A stretch of DNA of 64,000 bases from DATATV01 sp035551355 (GTDB taxonomy: Bacteria > Actinomycetota > Actinomycetes > Mycobacteriales > Pseudonocardiaceae), in assembly GCA_035551355.1 (NCBI GenBank), contig DASZNF010000144.1, positions 1 to 64,000 on the forward strand, written 5' to 3'. This document shows, piece after piece, positions 49,530-60,259 of this stretch (position 1 is the first letter of the stretch; every line of letters starts with the position of its first letter). Below the pieces are notes generated by a model, which was given only the letters and a program-made list of their open reading frames with translations, had not been told where the DNA came from and ran no database searches. A program made the translations under genes and the position numbers.

Positions 49530-50557
49530 GGCGCACCCAGCTTCGGTGGCGGCCGGTACTCCGGCGCATAGCCGCCGATCCGGATCGGACTGCCGATCAG
49601 CCGGAACCCACCGGCCGTGACGATCGCCTCGGGAGTCGTGTCCAGCACCTCGGGCAGGGCGCGTACGGCCGCGGCCGGCACGCCCAGCGGGCGCAGCCGG
49701 GCCTCCCAGTTCGATGCCGTGTCCGCCGCCAGCGCCGCGGTCACCACGGCCAGCACCTCGTCGCGGCGGCCCGCCCGTTCGGCCATGGTGGTGAAACCGT
49801 CGATGCCGGCCTCGGCGGCGAAGGACTTCCAGAATCCGTCGTGGGTGACGAACAGCGCCAGAAAGCCTTGTGCGGTCGGGAAAAGCTGGGCCGGCACGTA
49901 GTAGGAGTGCGCACCGAAGGGCAACCGGCGCGGCTCGGCGCCGTCGTTGAGGTAGGCCGAAGCCCGGTAGTTGAGCTGGGACAGCATGACATCGCGCAGG
50001 GAGACCTCGACCTGCCCGCCCCGTCCGGACGCCAGCTGCGCGAGCAGGCCAAGGGCCGCGGTGAGGCCGCTGGAGTTGTCCGCGGCGGAGTAACCGGGCA
50101 GCGTCGGCGGGCCGTCCGGGTCGCCGGTGAGGGCGGCGATTCCGGTGGCCGCCTGCACCACGTAGTCGAACGCGGGATCATCACCGGCCGACAGGCCGGA
50201 GCCGGTCAGCGCGACACACACGATCCGCTTGTTCCACCGGCTCAGCTCGGCATAGGTGAGGCCGAACCGGCGGATCGCCGAGGGCTTGAGATTGACCAGC
50301 AGCGCCTGCGACTCGGCGGCCAGCGCGGCCAGTTGACGTTGTCCGTACGAGGAGCCCAGATCCAGTTCGACGCTGCGTTTGTTCCGGTTCAGGCTGGCGA
50401 AATAGGAGTCGCCCACCTGCCGGGAGATCTCCCCGCCGGGCGGTTCGATCTTGATCACCTCGGCGCCAAGGTCGGCCAGTAGCATGGTCGCGTAGGGGCC
50501 GGCCAGCATGGTGCCGACTTCCAGGATGCGGATGCCGGTCAGCGGCCCCTGGCTCAC
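49526..50557 (-). CDS. CaiB/BaiF family III CoA-transferase
   Basis: 343 residues, a little short for the family. N-terminal LTGIRILEVGTMLAGPYATMLLADLGAEVIKIE, catalytic aspartate in DPAFDYVVQAATG. The C-terminus ends EYRPPPKLGAP. It could also be a 2-methylacyl-CoA racemase (AMACR-like members share the fold), which would suit the mutase and ACADs in the same operon. GTG 50557 overlaps the LLM gene stop by four bases. Confidence 0.88.
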   Translation of the reverse strand: MSQGPLTGIRILEVGTMLAGPYATMLLADLGAEVIKIEPPGGEISRQVGDSYFASLNRNKRSVELDLGSSYGQRQLAALAAESQALLVNLKPSAIRRFGLTYAELSRWNKRIVCVALTGSGLSAGDDPAFDYVVQAATGIAALTGDPDGPPTLPGYSAADNSSGLTAALGLLAQLASGRGGQVEVSLRDVMLSQLNYRASAYLNDGAEPRRLPFGAHSYYVPAQLFPTAQGFLALFVTHDGFWKSFAAEAGIDGFTTMAERAGRRDEVLAVVTAALAADTASNWEARLRPLGVPAAAVRALPEVLDTTPEAIVTAGGFRLIGSPIRIGGYAPEYRPPPKLGAP

Positions 50558-51510
50558 CGGAACTCCGCGGCGAGCCAGGCCAGCGTCTCCCGGGTCCGGT
50601 GCTTCGAGGCGATCAGCTCGTCCCGGTTGTCCCCGATCGGCAGCAGCCGCACCGACAGGTCGGTGGCCCCGGCTTCGGCGAACCGCCGGAACCGGGACTC
50701 GATGGCCTTCTCGTCGCCCGCGGCGCACAGGTCGCCGATGTCCTCGATGTCGCCGTGGTCCAGCAATCGCTGGTAGTTCGGGGAAATCTCCGCCTCGCCG
50801 AGGATGCGGTTGGCCCGCTCCCGCGCTTCGTCCACTTCGGACGGCCGGCACAGACAGACCGGAATGCCCGCGACGATGCGCGGCGGCTTGCGGCCGGCGT
50901 ACTCGGCGGCCCGGCAGATCTTGGGCAGCACGTGCTTCTCGACCGCGCGTTCGTCGGCCATCCACAGCACCGTGCCGTCCGCCTGCGCGCCGGCCAGCGC
51001 CAGCATGACCGGGCCCAGCGCCGCGATCAGCACCGGCAGCGGCGCGACCGGGCCGAGCTCGAGCGCGTTGTGCACGGTGAAGTTCTTGTTCTCCACGTCG
51101 ACCGGTCCCGGCCCGGAAAACGCGGCGCGCAGCACCTCCAGGTAGTCCCGGGTGTAGGCGGCCGGCTTGTCGTAGGGCAGGCCGAGCATGTCCCGGACGA
51201 TCCAGTGGTGGGACGGCCCGACCCCCAGCGCGAGCCGACCCCCGGTCCCGGCGTGCACCGACAACGCCTGCCGGGCCAGCGCGATCGGATGCTGGGCCTG
51301 TATGGGAACCACCGCCGTGCCCAGCTCGATCCGGCTGGTCCGGGCGCCCATCAGGGAGATCGCCGTCAGCGCGTCGAAATCGGCCGGGATCTGCGGCACC
51401 CACGCGGTGTCCAGTCCGGCGGACTCGGCCCATTCGATGTCGGCCAGCATCCGTTCGACCTTGCGCGCGGAATCGCCGCGCTCCGGCCCGATCATCACAC
51501 CGATCTTCAT
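50554..51510 (-). CDS. LLM-class (F420-dependent type) oxidoreductase
   Basis: 318 residues. TIM-barrel bacterial-luciferase family: GLDTAWVPQIPADFDALTAI, SRIELGTAVVPIQAQHPIALARQALSV, GRLALGVGPSHHWIVRDMLG and PVLIAALGPVMLALAGAQADGTVLW. These proteins use F420 or FMN in actinobacteria. It is placed between the B12-binding subunit and the CoA-transferase by four-base overlaps. An oxidoreductase inside a mutase operon is unusual. Confidence 0.88.
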   Translation of the reverse strand: MKIGVMIGPERGDSARKVERMLADIEWAESAGLDTAWVPQIPADFDALTAISLMGARTSRIELGTAVVPIQAQHPIALARQALSVHAGTGGRLALGVGPSHHWIVRDMLGLPYDKPAAYTRDYLEVLRAAFSGPGPVDVENKNFTVHNALELGPVAPLPVLIAALGPVMLALAGAQADGTVLWMADERAVEKHVLPKICRAAEYAGRKPPRIVAGIPVCLCRPSEVDEARERANRILGEAEISPNYQRLLDHGDIEDIGDLCAAGDEKAIESRFRRFAEAGATDLSVRLLPIGDNRDELIASKHRTRETLAWLAAEFR

Positions 51511-51901
51511 GCCTTCTCCAGAATCAGTGCGCGGACGCCGGCCACGATCGCGGCCAGCGAGGTGCCGGTCGGGAAAACCGCCGCCGTGCCGACGGATTCG
51601 AGCTTCGGGATGTCGGCAGGCGGAATGGCGCCGCCGACGATCACCGCGATGTCCGCGGCGTCGGCCGCGCGCAACGCCTCGATGACCCGGGCGGTCAGGG
51701 AGAGGTGAGCGCCGGACAGGATGCTCAGCCCGACGATGGCGACGTCCTCCTGCACGGCCGTGGTCACGATGTCGTCGAACCGTCGCCGGATGCCGGTGAA
51801 GATCACCTCGAAACCGGCGTCGCGCAGCGCGCGGGCCACCACCTTGGCACCGCGGTCGTGACCGTCCAGACCGGGCTTGGCGATCAGCACTCGCGTCGTC
51901 A

Positions 51902-51902
<1 letters not shown>
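51507..51902 (-). CDS. B12-binding subunit of an acyl-CoA mutase
   Basis: 131 residues. The cobalamin ligand motif DGHDRGAKVVARALRDAGFEVI contains DxHxxG, and SILSGAHLSL and VIVGGAIPPADIPKL complete the pocket. It would bind adenosylcobalamin and carry the lower ligand histidine. In this mutase the substrate- and B12-binding parts are on separate chains, as in isobutyryl-CoA mutase-type enzymes. ATG 51902 overlaps the large subunit stop by one base (TGATG). Confidence 0.93.
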
Positions 51903-53479
<1,577 letters not shown>

Positions 53480-53505
53480 CACCGGATACGCTACTTGCAC
53501 GCAAT

Positions 53506-53520
53506 GAGAATGCCAATACC
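53506..53520. promoter_or_regulatory. half-site of the regulon palindrome (GAGAATGCCAATACC)
   Basis: The left arm GAGAAT is perfect but the right arm is degenerate. It lies in the region between the mutase (start 53479) and thiolase (start 53551) divergent genes, as expected for the operator of the eight-gene operon. Confidence 0.35.
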
Positions 53521-53550
53521 ATCAGAGAAGAACGCCATACGGGAGGGTCG

Positions 53551-54717
53551 ATGACGGACGCAGTGATCATCAGTGCGGTACGCACCCCGGTCGGGACCGC
53601 GCGCAAGGGCACACTGACCGAGACACCCGCGGAAGACCTGGCCATTCACGTGCTCACCGAGGCCGTGCGCCGGTCCGGCCTGCCGGGCGCCAGTGTCGAC
53701 GACGTGATCTTCGCCGAGTCCATGTACGGCGGCGGAGACCTGGCCCGCCATGCCGCGGTCGCCGCCGGCCTGACCCACGTGGCCGGCCAGGCCGTCAACC
53801 GGCACTGCGCGGGCAGCCTGGCCAGCGTGGCCGACGCGGCGGGCAGCATCCGGGCCGGGATGGACCGCGCGGTGATCGCCGGGGGCGTCGAATCCTCCTC
53901 GCTGAGCCCGAAGATCACCTGGCGGATTCCGGGTACCGAGGACACCGAGACCCGGCGGCCGCCCACCTTCCCCCAGACCGCCCACGCCACCGACGACGTG
54001 TCGCTGACCGTGGGCTGGAACGTCGCCCAGAAGTTCGGCATCAGCCGGGAACGGATGGACGCCTGGGCCGTCCGCTCGCACGCCCGGGCCATCGACGCCA
54101 TCGACGCGGGCACCTTCGACGACGAGATCGCGCCGATCAAGGTGACCCGCAAGGACGGCACGATCACCGAATTCGCGGTGGACGAACACCCCCGGCGGGA
54201 CACCTCGCTGGAGAAGGTGGCCAAGCTCAGGCCGCTGCACCCGGAGATCGAGGGCTTCTCCATCACCGCGGGCAATGCCTGCGGGGCCAACGACGGGGCC
54301 GCGGCGCTCGCGCTGGCCGCCGACGACCTGGTGCGCGAGTCCGGGCTGACCGTGCTGGGCTCGGTCCGGGCCTGGGCCGCGGTGGGTGTCGATCCGGCCC
54401 TGACCGGGGTCGGCGCGCTGGACGCGATCACCAAGGTGCTGCGCCGGGCCGGACTGTCCATTTCGGACGTACACCTGTGGGAGATCAACGAGGCGTTCTC
54501 GTCGGTGCCGGTGGCGGCCTGCCAGGAGCTGGGCATCGACGAGGAGCTGGTCAACATCCACGGCAGTGGGTGCAGCCTCGGCCACGCGGTCGCGGCCACC
54601 GGCGGGCGGATGCTGACCACGCTGATCCACGCGTTGCGCCGGCGCGGCGGGGGCATCGGCGTCGCCGCGATGTGCGCCGGCGGCGGCCAGGGTGGCGCGG
54701 TCGTCGTCGAAGCCTGA
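53551..54717 (+). CDS. thiolase (acetyl-CoA acyltransferase)
   Basis: 388 residues. Nucleophile Cys in NRHCAGSLAS, NEAFSS, the GSGCSLGHAVAATGGR histidine loop, and the second Cys in CAGGGQGGA. All catalytic parts are in place, unlike the Ltp2-type protein at 17779. It cleaves beta-ketoacyl-CoA to release acetyl- or propionyl-CoA. ATG 53551 sits behind GGGAGGG. It converges on the dehydrogenase ending at 54734. Confidence 0.93.
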   Translation: MTDAVIISAVRTPVGTARKGTLTETPAEDLAIHVLTEAVRRSGLPGASVDDVIFAESMYGGGDLARHAAVAAGLTHVAGQAVNRHCAGSLASVADAAGSIRAGMDRAVIAGGVESSSLSPKITWRIPGTEDTETRRPPTFPQTAHATDDVSLTVGWNVAQKFGISRERMDAWAVRSHARAIDAIDAGTFDDEIAPIKVTRKDGTITEFAVDEHPRRDTSLEKVAKLRPLHPEIEGFSITAGNACGANDGAAALALAADDLVRESGLTVLGSVRAWAAVGVDPALTGVGALDAITKVLRRAGLSISDVHLWEINEAFSSVPVAACQELGIDEELVNIHGSGCSLGHAVAATGGRMLTTLIHALRRRGGGIGVAAMCAGGGQGGAVVVEA

Positions 54718-54733
54718 CCGTCCGGACGCGGGC

Positions 54734-55510
54734 TCAGCGCACGTCGATGGCCTGGTCGAGCACCCCGAGATCGGCGCCGAGTCCCCCGGCCACCGCCCGG
54801 GTCACCGCGACGTCCTTGACCAGGAACTCGGACACGGCCTCGGTGAACGCGGCGACCGATCCCCGGCCGGCCACCGCGGTCAGGGCGCGGCTGGCGGCGC
54901 TGCCGTGCGGTAGCGCCGCCAGCAACGACTCCTCGGCCACCCCGAGCTCCCCGGCCAGCCGGACCGCCTCGCGCAGCAACCCGATGTTGGCCGCGAACAC
55001 CGCGTTGTTGATCAGCTTGACCCGCTGCCCCGCGCCCAGCGGCCCCAGATGCAGCACCGGATCGCCGTAGCAGCCCAGGATCGGCCGCATTCGCGCGACG
55101 GCGGACTCCGGCCCGCCGACCAGCAGGGTGATCCGGCCGGCCGCGACATCGGGCGGGCCGCCGCTGACCGGCGCGTCCACCACCTCGACCCCACGCGCCG
55201 CGATCAGCTCCACGGTGCGCGGACTGCCGGTGGTGTGCACGACCACGGTGGCCCCGGCGGGCAGCGCGCCGATCAGCTCGTCATCCAGACACACCGCGCG
55301 CACCTGTTCGTCGGTGTAGACGCACACCAGCACGGCCTCGGCGCCTTCCGCGACCCCGGTGAGGTCACCGGCCGCCGTCACACCCTCGGCCGCCAGCGCG
55401 GCCCGCTTCTCCTTGGTACGGCCCAGGACCCGCACCTCGTGGCCGGCGGCCAGCAGGCGGCCCACCATGGGGCGGCCGATCCGTCCGGCGCCGACGAATC
55501 CGATGCGCAT
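54734..55510 (-). CDS. HIBADH-family NAD(P)-dependent dehydrogenase
   Basis: 258 residues. Rossmann loop GFVGAGRIGRPMVGRLLAAGHEV, DAPVSGGPPDV, and catalytic Lys in KLINNAVF. Like the gene at 20823-21641, it would oxidise a 3-hydroxyacid such as a branched intermediate. ATG 55510 overlaps the stop of a 19-residue ORF (TGATG), which has the better ribosome binding site, so translation probably depends on that leader. Confidence 0.85.
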   Translation of the reverse strand: MRIGFVGAGRIGRPMVGRLLAAGHEVRVLGRTKEKRAALAAEGVTAAGDLTGVAEGAEAVLVCVYTDEQVRAVCLDDELIGALPAGATVVVHTTGSPRTVELIAARGVEVVDAPVSGGPPDVAAGRITLLVGGPESAVARMRPILGCYGDPVLHLGPLGAGQRVKLINNAVFAANIGLLREAVRLAGELGVAEESLLAALPHGSAASRALTAVAGRGSVAAFTEAVSEFLVKDVAVTRAVAGGLGADLGVLDQAIDVR

Positions 55511-55569
55511 CAGCTCTTCTCCCGAACGACCACGGCGCGAGCCGGATGCGAAACGTCGAGCAGTTGCAT
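55510..55569 (-). CDS. 19-residue leader ORF coupled to the dehydrogenase
   Basis: The frame MQLLDVSHPARAVVVREKS starts at ATG 55569, five bases after GAGGAGGAAACCC, one of the strongest ribosome binding sites in the region, and its TGA overlaps the ATG of the dehydrogenase (TGATG). This geometry is typical of a translated leader that couples to its downstream gene. There is no run of a single amino acid that would make it an obvious attenuator. It may instead be a relic of a longer gene. Confidence 0.5.
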   Translation of the reverse strand: MQLLDVSHPARAVVVREKS

Positions 55570-55615
55570 GGGTTTCCTCCTCGTCGTTACCTGAACCTGG
55601 CCTGTACCACGAGAA

Positions 55616-56962
55616 TCAGTCCAGTGACTCCACGAAGCCGCGCAGCTGACGGATGGTGCGGCACTCCACCACGCTGGTGCAGTGCCGGGTGTACCGGCCG
55701 ATCACCGAGTCTCCGCCGTCCCACGATGATCTCGGCTCCGGGTTGAGCCAGTGCAGCTGGCCGGCCCGGGCGGCGATCGCGGCCAGGGCGTCGGCCCCGG
55801 GCTCGTGGTAGTTCGTCCGGGCGTCGCCCAGGATCAGCACCGTGCTGCGCGGACTCAGCCCGGCGGAAAACCGGTCGCGGAACGTGCGCAGCACGTTGCC
55901 GTAGTCCGAACGCCCGTCCAGCCACACGCCGGCCGAACGGTCGTTGATGATCCGGGCCGCCGCGGCCAGATCACCGGCCGCTTCGGCGAACACGTCGGTC
56001 ACCTCCGCCACACCGTCCACGAACACGAAGGAGCGGACCGAGGCGAACTCGGTGCGCAGCGCGTGGGTCAGGCGCAGGGTGAACGCGGCGAAGGTGGCGA
56101 CCGATCCGGAGATATCGGCCAGCACGACCAGCCGCGGCTTGGCCGGCCGCCGGGGCCGCAGCACCGGTTGCGCCGGAACCCCACCGGCCGACAGCGAACG
56201 CCGGATGGTGCGCCGGAAGTCCAGCACGCCCCGGGCGGCGTGCCTGCGCTTGGCGGTCAGCCGGGCGGCCAGTTTCCGGGCCAGCGGCGCGATTGTGGCG
56301 TGCAGCGCGTCGGCTTCGCCCTGGCCGCCGCGCAGCAGATCGACGTCCTCGGGCAGCGGGCGGCGCAGCGTCCCGGCCACCGCGGCCGCCCCGCGGTCGG
56401 CGACCAGGCGGCGACGGATCTCGGCCGCCACCTCCCGCTGGGTCCGCAGCACGGCGGCATCGGCCCGGTCGGCGGCCAGCCGCCGATCCAGGTCGGTCGA
56501 CTCGTTGCGGTCGGCGCGCAGCGCGGCCCGCAGGCCGATCGGGCCGATGGCCCGCATGGTGCGCGACTGGTACACGGTGCCGCCCACCGGCAGGCCGGGT
56601 TCGATTCCGGCGTGCCGGTCCACCAGCACCGCGATCACCCGCCGGAGCAGCTCGTGGTCCCCGGCGCTCAGCGCGCCGGCCAGTGCGGCGCGCAGGGCCG
56701 CGTCGGACAGCCGGGCCAGCGGGCTGCCGTCGGATTCTCGCGCCGGGCCGGGCTGGTCGGCGAAATACAGATCGAAGACCAGATCGAAGGTGGGCTGCCG
56801 GGTGGCGTCCTTGATCAGCGTGGCGCGCAAGACGGCTTTCAGCGTCGCCCGGTCGAACCGGTCGGTCGCGGTCAGCGCGCGGGCGGCGTCGATGTGCTCG
56901 GACAGCGCGACGGGCACTCCGGTGGCCCGCAACTCGCGCACCAGTCCGTCCACAAGAGACAC
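55616..56962 (-). CDS. VWA-domain protein (CoxE-like)
   Basis: 448 residues. A C-terminal von Willebrand A domain, about residues 265-445, has the metal-ion-dependent adhesion site DISGSV, then GDLAAAARIINDRS and LILGDARTNY. The N-terminal 250 residues are helical and arginine-rich. In CO dehydrogenase gene clusters CoxE partners the AAA ATPase CoxD in cofactor insertion; no such oxidase is nearby here. GTG 56962 overlaps the MoxR stop by one base (TAGTG). Confidence 0.85.
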   Translation of the reverse strand: MSLVDGLVRELRATGVPVALSEHIDAARALTATDRFDRATLKAVLRATLIKDATRQPTFDLVFDLYFADQPGPARESDGSPLARLSDAALRAALAGALSAGDHELLRRVIAVLVDRHAGIEPGLPVGGTVYQSRTMRAIGPIGLRAALRADRNESTDLDRRLAADRADAAVLRTQREVAAEIRRRLVADRGAAAVAGTLRRPLPEDVDLLRGGQGEADALHATIAPLARKLAARLTAKRRHAARGVLDFRRTIRRSLSAGGVPAQPVLRPRRPAKPRLVVLADISGSVATFAAFTLRLTHALRTEFASVRSFVFVDGVAEVTDVFAEAAGDLAAAARIINDRSAGVWLDGRSDYGNVLRTFRDRFSAGLSPRSTVLILGDARTNYHEPGADALAAIAARAGQLHWLNPEPRSSWDGGDSVIGRYTRHCTSVVECRTIRQLRGFVESLD

Positions 56963-57816
56963 TACGCTCGCCCCTCGGTCAGCAGCGTCGCGGTGACCAG
57001 CTCGATGTCCGACTGATTCTTCAGCAGCACGCCAAGCCCTTGTGCCAGCGCGGAATCGTCCACCTCGGACACGTCAAGGGCGAGCAGGACCCGAGCCCAG
57101 TCCAGGGTTTCCGAGATCGAGGGCTTCTTGCGCAGTTCCAGCCGGCGCAGCGTGCGCACCACCTCGGCGATCCGCTCGGCCACGACGGCGGCGAGGCCGG
57201 GCACGTGCGCGCGGACGATCTCGCTCTCCCGTTCCGGGCTCGGATACCCGATGTGCAGGTACAGGCAGCGCCGCTTGAGAGCCTCGGACAGCTCGCGACT
57301 GTTGTTCGAGGTGAGGAACACCCGCGGGTGGGTGCGAGCTCGCACGGTGCCGAGCTCGGGGATGGAGACCTGGTACTCGGACAGCACCTCCAACAGCAGT
57401 GCCTCGGTTTCCATGTCCAGCCGGTCCACCTCGTCGATCAGCAACACCGCGCGCCGGGTACTGCGGATCGCGGCCAGCAGTGGGCGCTCCAACAGGAAGC
57501 GCTCGCTGAAAATGTCCTGCTCCACGGCATCCCAGGAGGACTCGGGCGCGGCCTGCAGGCGGATGAGCTGCTTGCGGTAGTCCCATTCGTACAGCGCTTT
57601 GGCCTCGTCGAGTCCCTCGTAGCACTGCAACCGGATCAGCGGCGCGCCGTCGAGTTCGGCCACCGCCTTGGCCAGCGCCGTCTTGCCGGTGCCGGCCGGG
57701 CCTTCCACCAGGATCGGTTTGTCGATCCGGTCGGCCAGATCGACCGTGACGGCGGTCTGCGCGTCCGGCAGGTAACCGGTCGCGCGCAGCGCCTCCGCGA
57801 GCTCCGCGTGAGTCAT
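56962..57816 (-). CDS. MoxR-family AAA ATPase
   Basis: 284 residues. Walker A GPAGTGKTALAKA, Walker B VLLIDEVDRLD, sensor 1 FLTSNNSRELSEALKRRC and arginine finger region RRCLYLHIGYPSPERE. MoxR ATPases remodel or load metal and cofactor into partner enzymes together with a VWA protein, here the next gene. ATG 57816 follows AAGGGG. A one-mismatch palindrome at 57831 ties it to the catabolic regulon. Confidence 0.92.
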   Translation of the reverse strand: MTHAELAEALRATGYLPDAQTAVTVDLADRIDKPILVEGPAGTGKTALAKAVAELDGAPLIRLQCYEGLDEAKALYEWDYRKQLIRLQAAPESSWDAVEQDIFSERFLLERPLLAAIRSTRRAVLLIDEVDRLDMETEALLLEVLSEYQVSIPELGTVRARTHPRVFLTSNNSRELSEALKRRCLYLHIGYPSPERESEIVRAHVPGLAAVVAERIAEVVRTLRRLELRKKPSISETLDWARVLLALDVSEVDDSALAQGLGVLLKNQSDIELVTATLLTEGRA

Positions 57817-57830
57817 CGACCAACCCCTTT

Positions 57831-57845
57831 GAGAATGTCATTCTG
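57831..57845. promoter_or_regulatory. regulon palindrome GAGAATGTCATTCTG
   Basis: One mismatch (last base) to the GAGAAT-N3-ATTCTC consensus. It sits 15-29 bases upstream of the MoxR start and in front of the divergent ACAD (start 57885). A second AGAAT half-site follows at 57854. Confidence 0.65.
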
Positions 57846-57884
57846 CTATCGTCAGAATATGGTTTCTACGTCGTGGTGCGCCAG

Positions 57885-59018
57885 ATGAATCTCGACCTGA
57901 CGCCCGACCAGCGCCTGTTCCATGCGGCCACCAAGGACTTTCTCGACGCCACCATGCCGATCAGCCGGGTGCGTGAGCTGGCCGAGGCCGACCGCGGGTT
58001 CGACCCGGCATGGTGGCGGCGGGGCGCCGAACTCGGCTGGACCGCGATGCTCGTGCCGGATGCCCTCGGTGGCGGCAGCGTGTCCGGCCTGCCCATGTCC
58101 GATCTGGCCGTCGTGGCCGAGGAACTGGGCCGGCACTGCGCTCCCGGGCCGCTGCCGACCACCAGCGCGGTGCTGACCGGCCTGGTCCGGGAGGATGCCC
58201 GGTTCGCCGACGTCATCGGCGCGATCGTCGCAGGCGAAACCGTTGCCGCGTGGGCGTTCTACCCGCCCGGCCGCGGACTGGACCAGACCGCCCCGGGCGC
58301 CTGGGCCGAACCGGACGGGGCGGGGTACCGGCTGACCGGTGCGGTCGACCGGGTCGAATCGGCCGACCAGGCCGAGATTTTCCTGGTCAGCGCGCGATCT
58401 CCGGACGGCCCGGTGCAGTTGCTGGTTCCGGCGGCCGCGCCCGGTGTCTCGATCACCCCCACCTGGACCCTGGACCTGGTCCGGCGGACCGCGCTGGTCC
58501 AGTTCAGCGACGTGCTGCTCGGGGCGGACGGGGTGGTGCAGCAGGGCCTGGCGGCCGAGGAGGCCTTCGCCGCGCAGCTACGGGTCGCCGCCGTCGTGGC
58601 CTGTGCCGAGATGGCCGGCGCGACCGACCGGACCGTGGAGTTCACCGTCCAGTGGATGTTCGACCGATACACCTTCGGCCGGCCGCTGGCCTCCTTCCAG
58701 GCGCTCAAACACCGCATGGCGGACAACAAGACCTGGCTGGAAGCCTGCCTCGCCACCTCCGCCGCCGCGGCCCGGGCCCTGGACGACGATCCGGCGGGCG
58801 CGGCGATCGCGGTCAGCGCGGCCAAGTCCTATGTCGGCGGCAAGGCCCCGTCCGTCATCCAGGACTGCACGCAACTGCACGGCGGTATCGGCGTGACCTG
58901 GGAGCACGACATCCACCTCTACCTGCGCCGGGTGACCCTGTACCAAGCCCTGTACGGGACCCCGGAAGAACATCGCCGCCGGATCGCCGAGCTGATCACG
59001 CCAGGAGCCGCCGCATGA
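57885..59018 (+). CDS. acyl-CoA dehydrogenase, small partner of pair 3
   Basis: 377 residues, N-terminus NLDLTPDQRLFHAATKDFLD, C-terminal helical domain QWMFDRYTFGRPLASFQALKHRMADNK and LHGGIGVTWEHDIHLYLRRVTLYQALYG. The central flavin loop has an aberrant AWAFYPPGRGLDQ where TEPxxGSD is expected, so it is probably the non-catalytic member of the pair. Start ATG 57885 is preferred over the GTG at 57873; no clear ribosome binding site exists for either, so a leaderless start is possible. Confidence 0.87.
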   Translation: MNLDLTPDQRLFHAATKDFLDATMPISRVRELAEADRGFDPAWWRRGAELGWTAMLVPDALGGGSVSGLPMSDLAVVAEELGRHCAPGPLPTTSAVLTGLVREDARFADVIGAIVAGETVAAWAFYPPGRGLDQTAPGAWAEPDGAGYRLTGAVDRVESADQAEIFLVSARSPDGPVQLLVPAAAPGVSITPTWTLDLVRRTALVQFSDVLLGADGVVQQGLAAEEAFAAQLRVAAVVACAEMAGATDRTVEFTVQWMFDRYTFGRPLASFQALKHRMADNKTWLEACLATSAAAARALDDDPAGAAIAVSAAKSYVGGKAPSVIQDCTQLHGGIGVTWEHDIHLYLRRVTLYQALYGTPEEHRRRIAELITPGAAA

Positions 59019-60244
59019 GCACCGATGTCGAAAACTTCCGGTCCGACGCGCGGCGCTGGCTCAAGGCCACCATGCCGCCCGCGCCGGACCAGCCCGGCAT
59101 GCCCGGCATGCCCGGCGACGACGCGGTGTGGCCGCGGGCCCGGGTGCTGCAGCGGATGCTCTGGGACGGTGGATTCGCCGGGATCTGCTTTCCCCGGGAG
59201 TACGGCGGGCTCGGCCTCACGCCGGCTCATCAGCGGGCCTTCACCGAGGAGTCGCTGGGCTACGAGATGCCGCTGGTGCTCAACCTGCCGACCTTCGGCG
59301 TATGCGCACCGACCATTCTGGACGCGGGCACCGAGGAGCAGAAGCGCCGCCACCTCCCGGCCGTGCTGCGCGGCGAGGAAATCCTGGTGCAGTTCCTGTC
59401 CGAGCCCAAGGGCGGCTCCGATCTGGCCGGGCTGACCACCCGGGCCGAGCGGGACGGCGATGTCTGGGTGCTCAACGGCTCGAAGATCTGGAGCTCCAGC
59501 GCGTTCGCCGGGGACTATGCGCTGTGCCTGGCCCGCACCGACTGGGACGCGCCCAAACACCGCGGCCTGACCATGTTCCTGATGCCGGTGCACGCCAAGG
59601 GGGTCACGATCCAGCGAATCCGGCAGACCAACGGATCGGACGAGTTCTGCCAGGAGTTCTTCGACGACGTCCTGCTGCCCGCCGACTGCGTGCTCGGCGA
59701 GGTCAACGGCGGCTGGGCGGTGGCGTCCCAGCAACTGTTCCACGAGCGCAACGCCATGGGCGGCGGCTCACCGTATTTCAGTGGCGCGCGGCCCCGGATC
59801 GGTGGCGAGGCCATGGATCTGGTCGAGCTGGCCCACCGGACCGGTCAACTCGGCGATCCCCGGGTGCGGGAGGACCTCGGCGAGGCGTGGGCCATGCGGC
59901 TGGTGGAGGAGCAACTCGTCGCCCGCATCGGCCAGGCCATGGCCTCGGGCGCGATGCAACCGGCGGCCGCCTCGATCATCCGGCTGTTCAAAGCCGAAAG
60001 CATCCTGCTGCAGACCGGGACCGCGATGCTGTTGGCCGGTGCGACCGCGGTCACCGGTGGGCCCGGCGGTGCGCCCGGGCTGGGGCAGGTCAGCCAGGAC
60101 TTCATCTACCAGCAGTCCAACGCGATCGCCGGCGGCAGCGTGGAGATGGCCCGCAACGTGATCAGCGAACGCGTGCTGGGCATGCCCCGGGAGTACGCCG
60201 CCGACCGTGATGTGCCGTTCCGTCAGGTCAAGCAGGGCCGCTGA
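59015..60244 (+). CDS. acyl-CoA dehydrogenase, large partner of pair 3
   Basis: 409 residues, full ACAD: FLSEPKGGSDLAGLTTRAER, WVLNGSKIWSSSAFAGDYALC and the C-terminal IAGGSVEMARNVISERVLGMP. It overlaps its partner by four bases (ATGA). A run PGMPGMPGDD near residue 27 is unusual. As with the other two pairs, the arrangement suggests a heteromeric, steroid-type FadE. It ends 16 bases before a convergent aldehyde dehydrogenase. Confidence 0.9.
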   Translation: MSTDVENFRSDARRWLKATMPPAPDQPGMPGMPGDDAVWPRARVLQRMLWDGGFAGICFPREYGGLGLTPAHQRAFTEESLGYEMPLVLNLPTFGVCAPTILDAGTEEQKRRHLPAVLRGEEILVQFLSEPKGGSDLAGLTTRAERDGDVWVLNGSKIWSSSAFAGDYALCLARTDWDAPKHRGLTMFLMPVHAKGVTIQRIRQTNGSDEFCQEFFDDVLLPADCVLGEVNGGWAVASQQLFHERNAMGGGSPYFSGARPRIGGEAMDLVELAHRTGQLGDPRVREDLGEAWAMRLVEEQLVARIGQAMASGAMQPAAASIIRLFKAESILLQTGTAMLLAGATAVTGGPGGAPGLGQVSQDFIYQQSNAIAGGSVEMARNVISERVLGMPREYAADRDVPFRQVKQGR

Positions 60245-60259
60245 GCCCCAGACCACTTG

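Noticed and set aside
54456..54468. GTCCATTTCGGAC and relatives at 18390 and 45901
   Set aside because: All lie inside coding regions and follow favoured codons; no regulatory placement.
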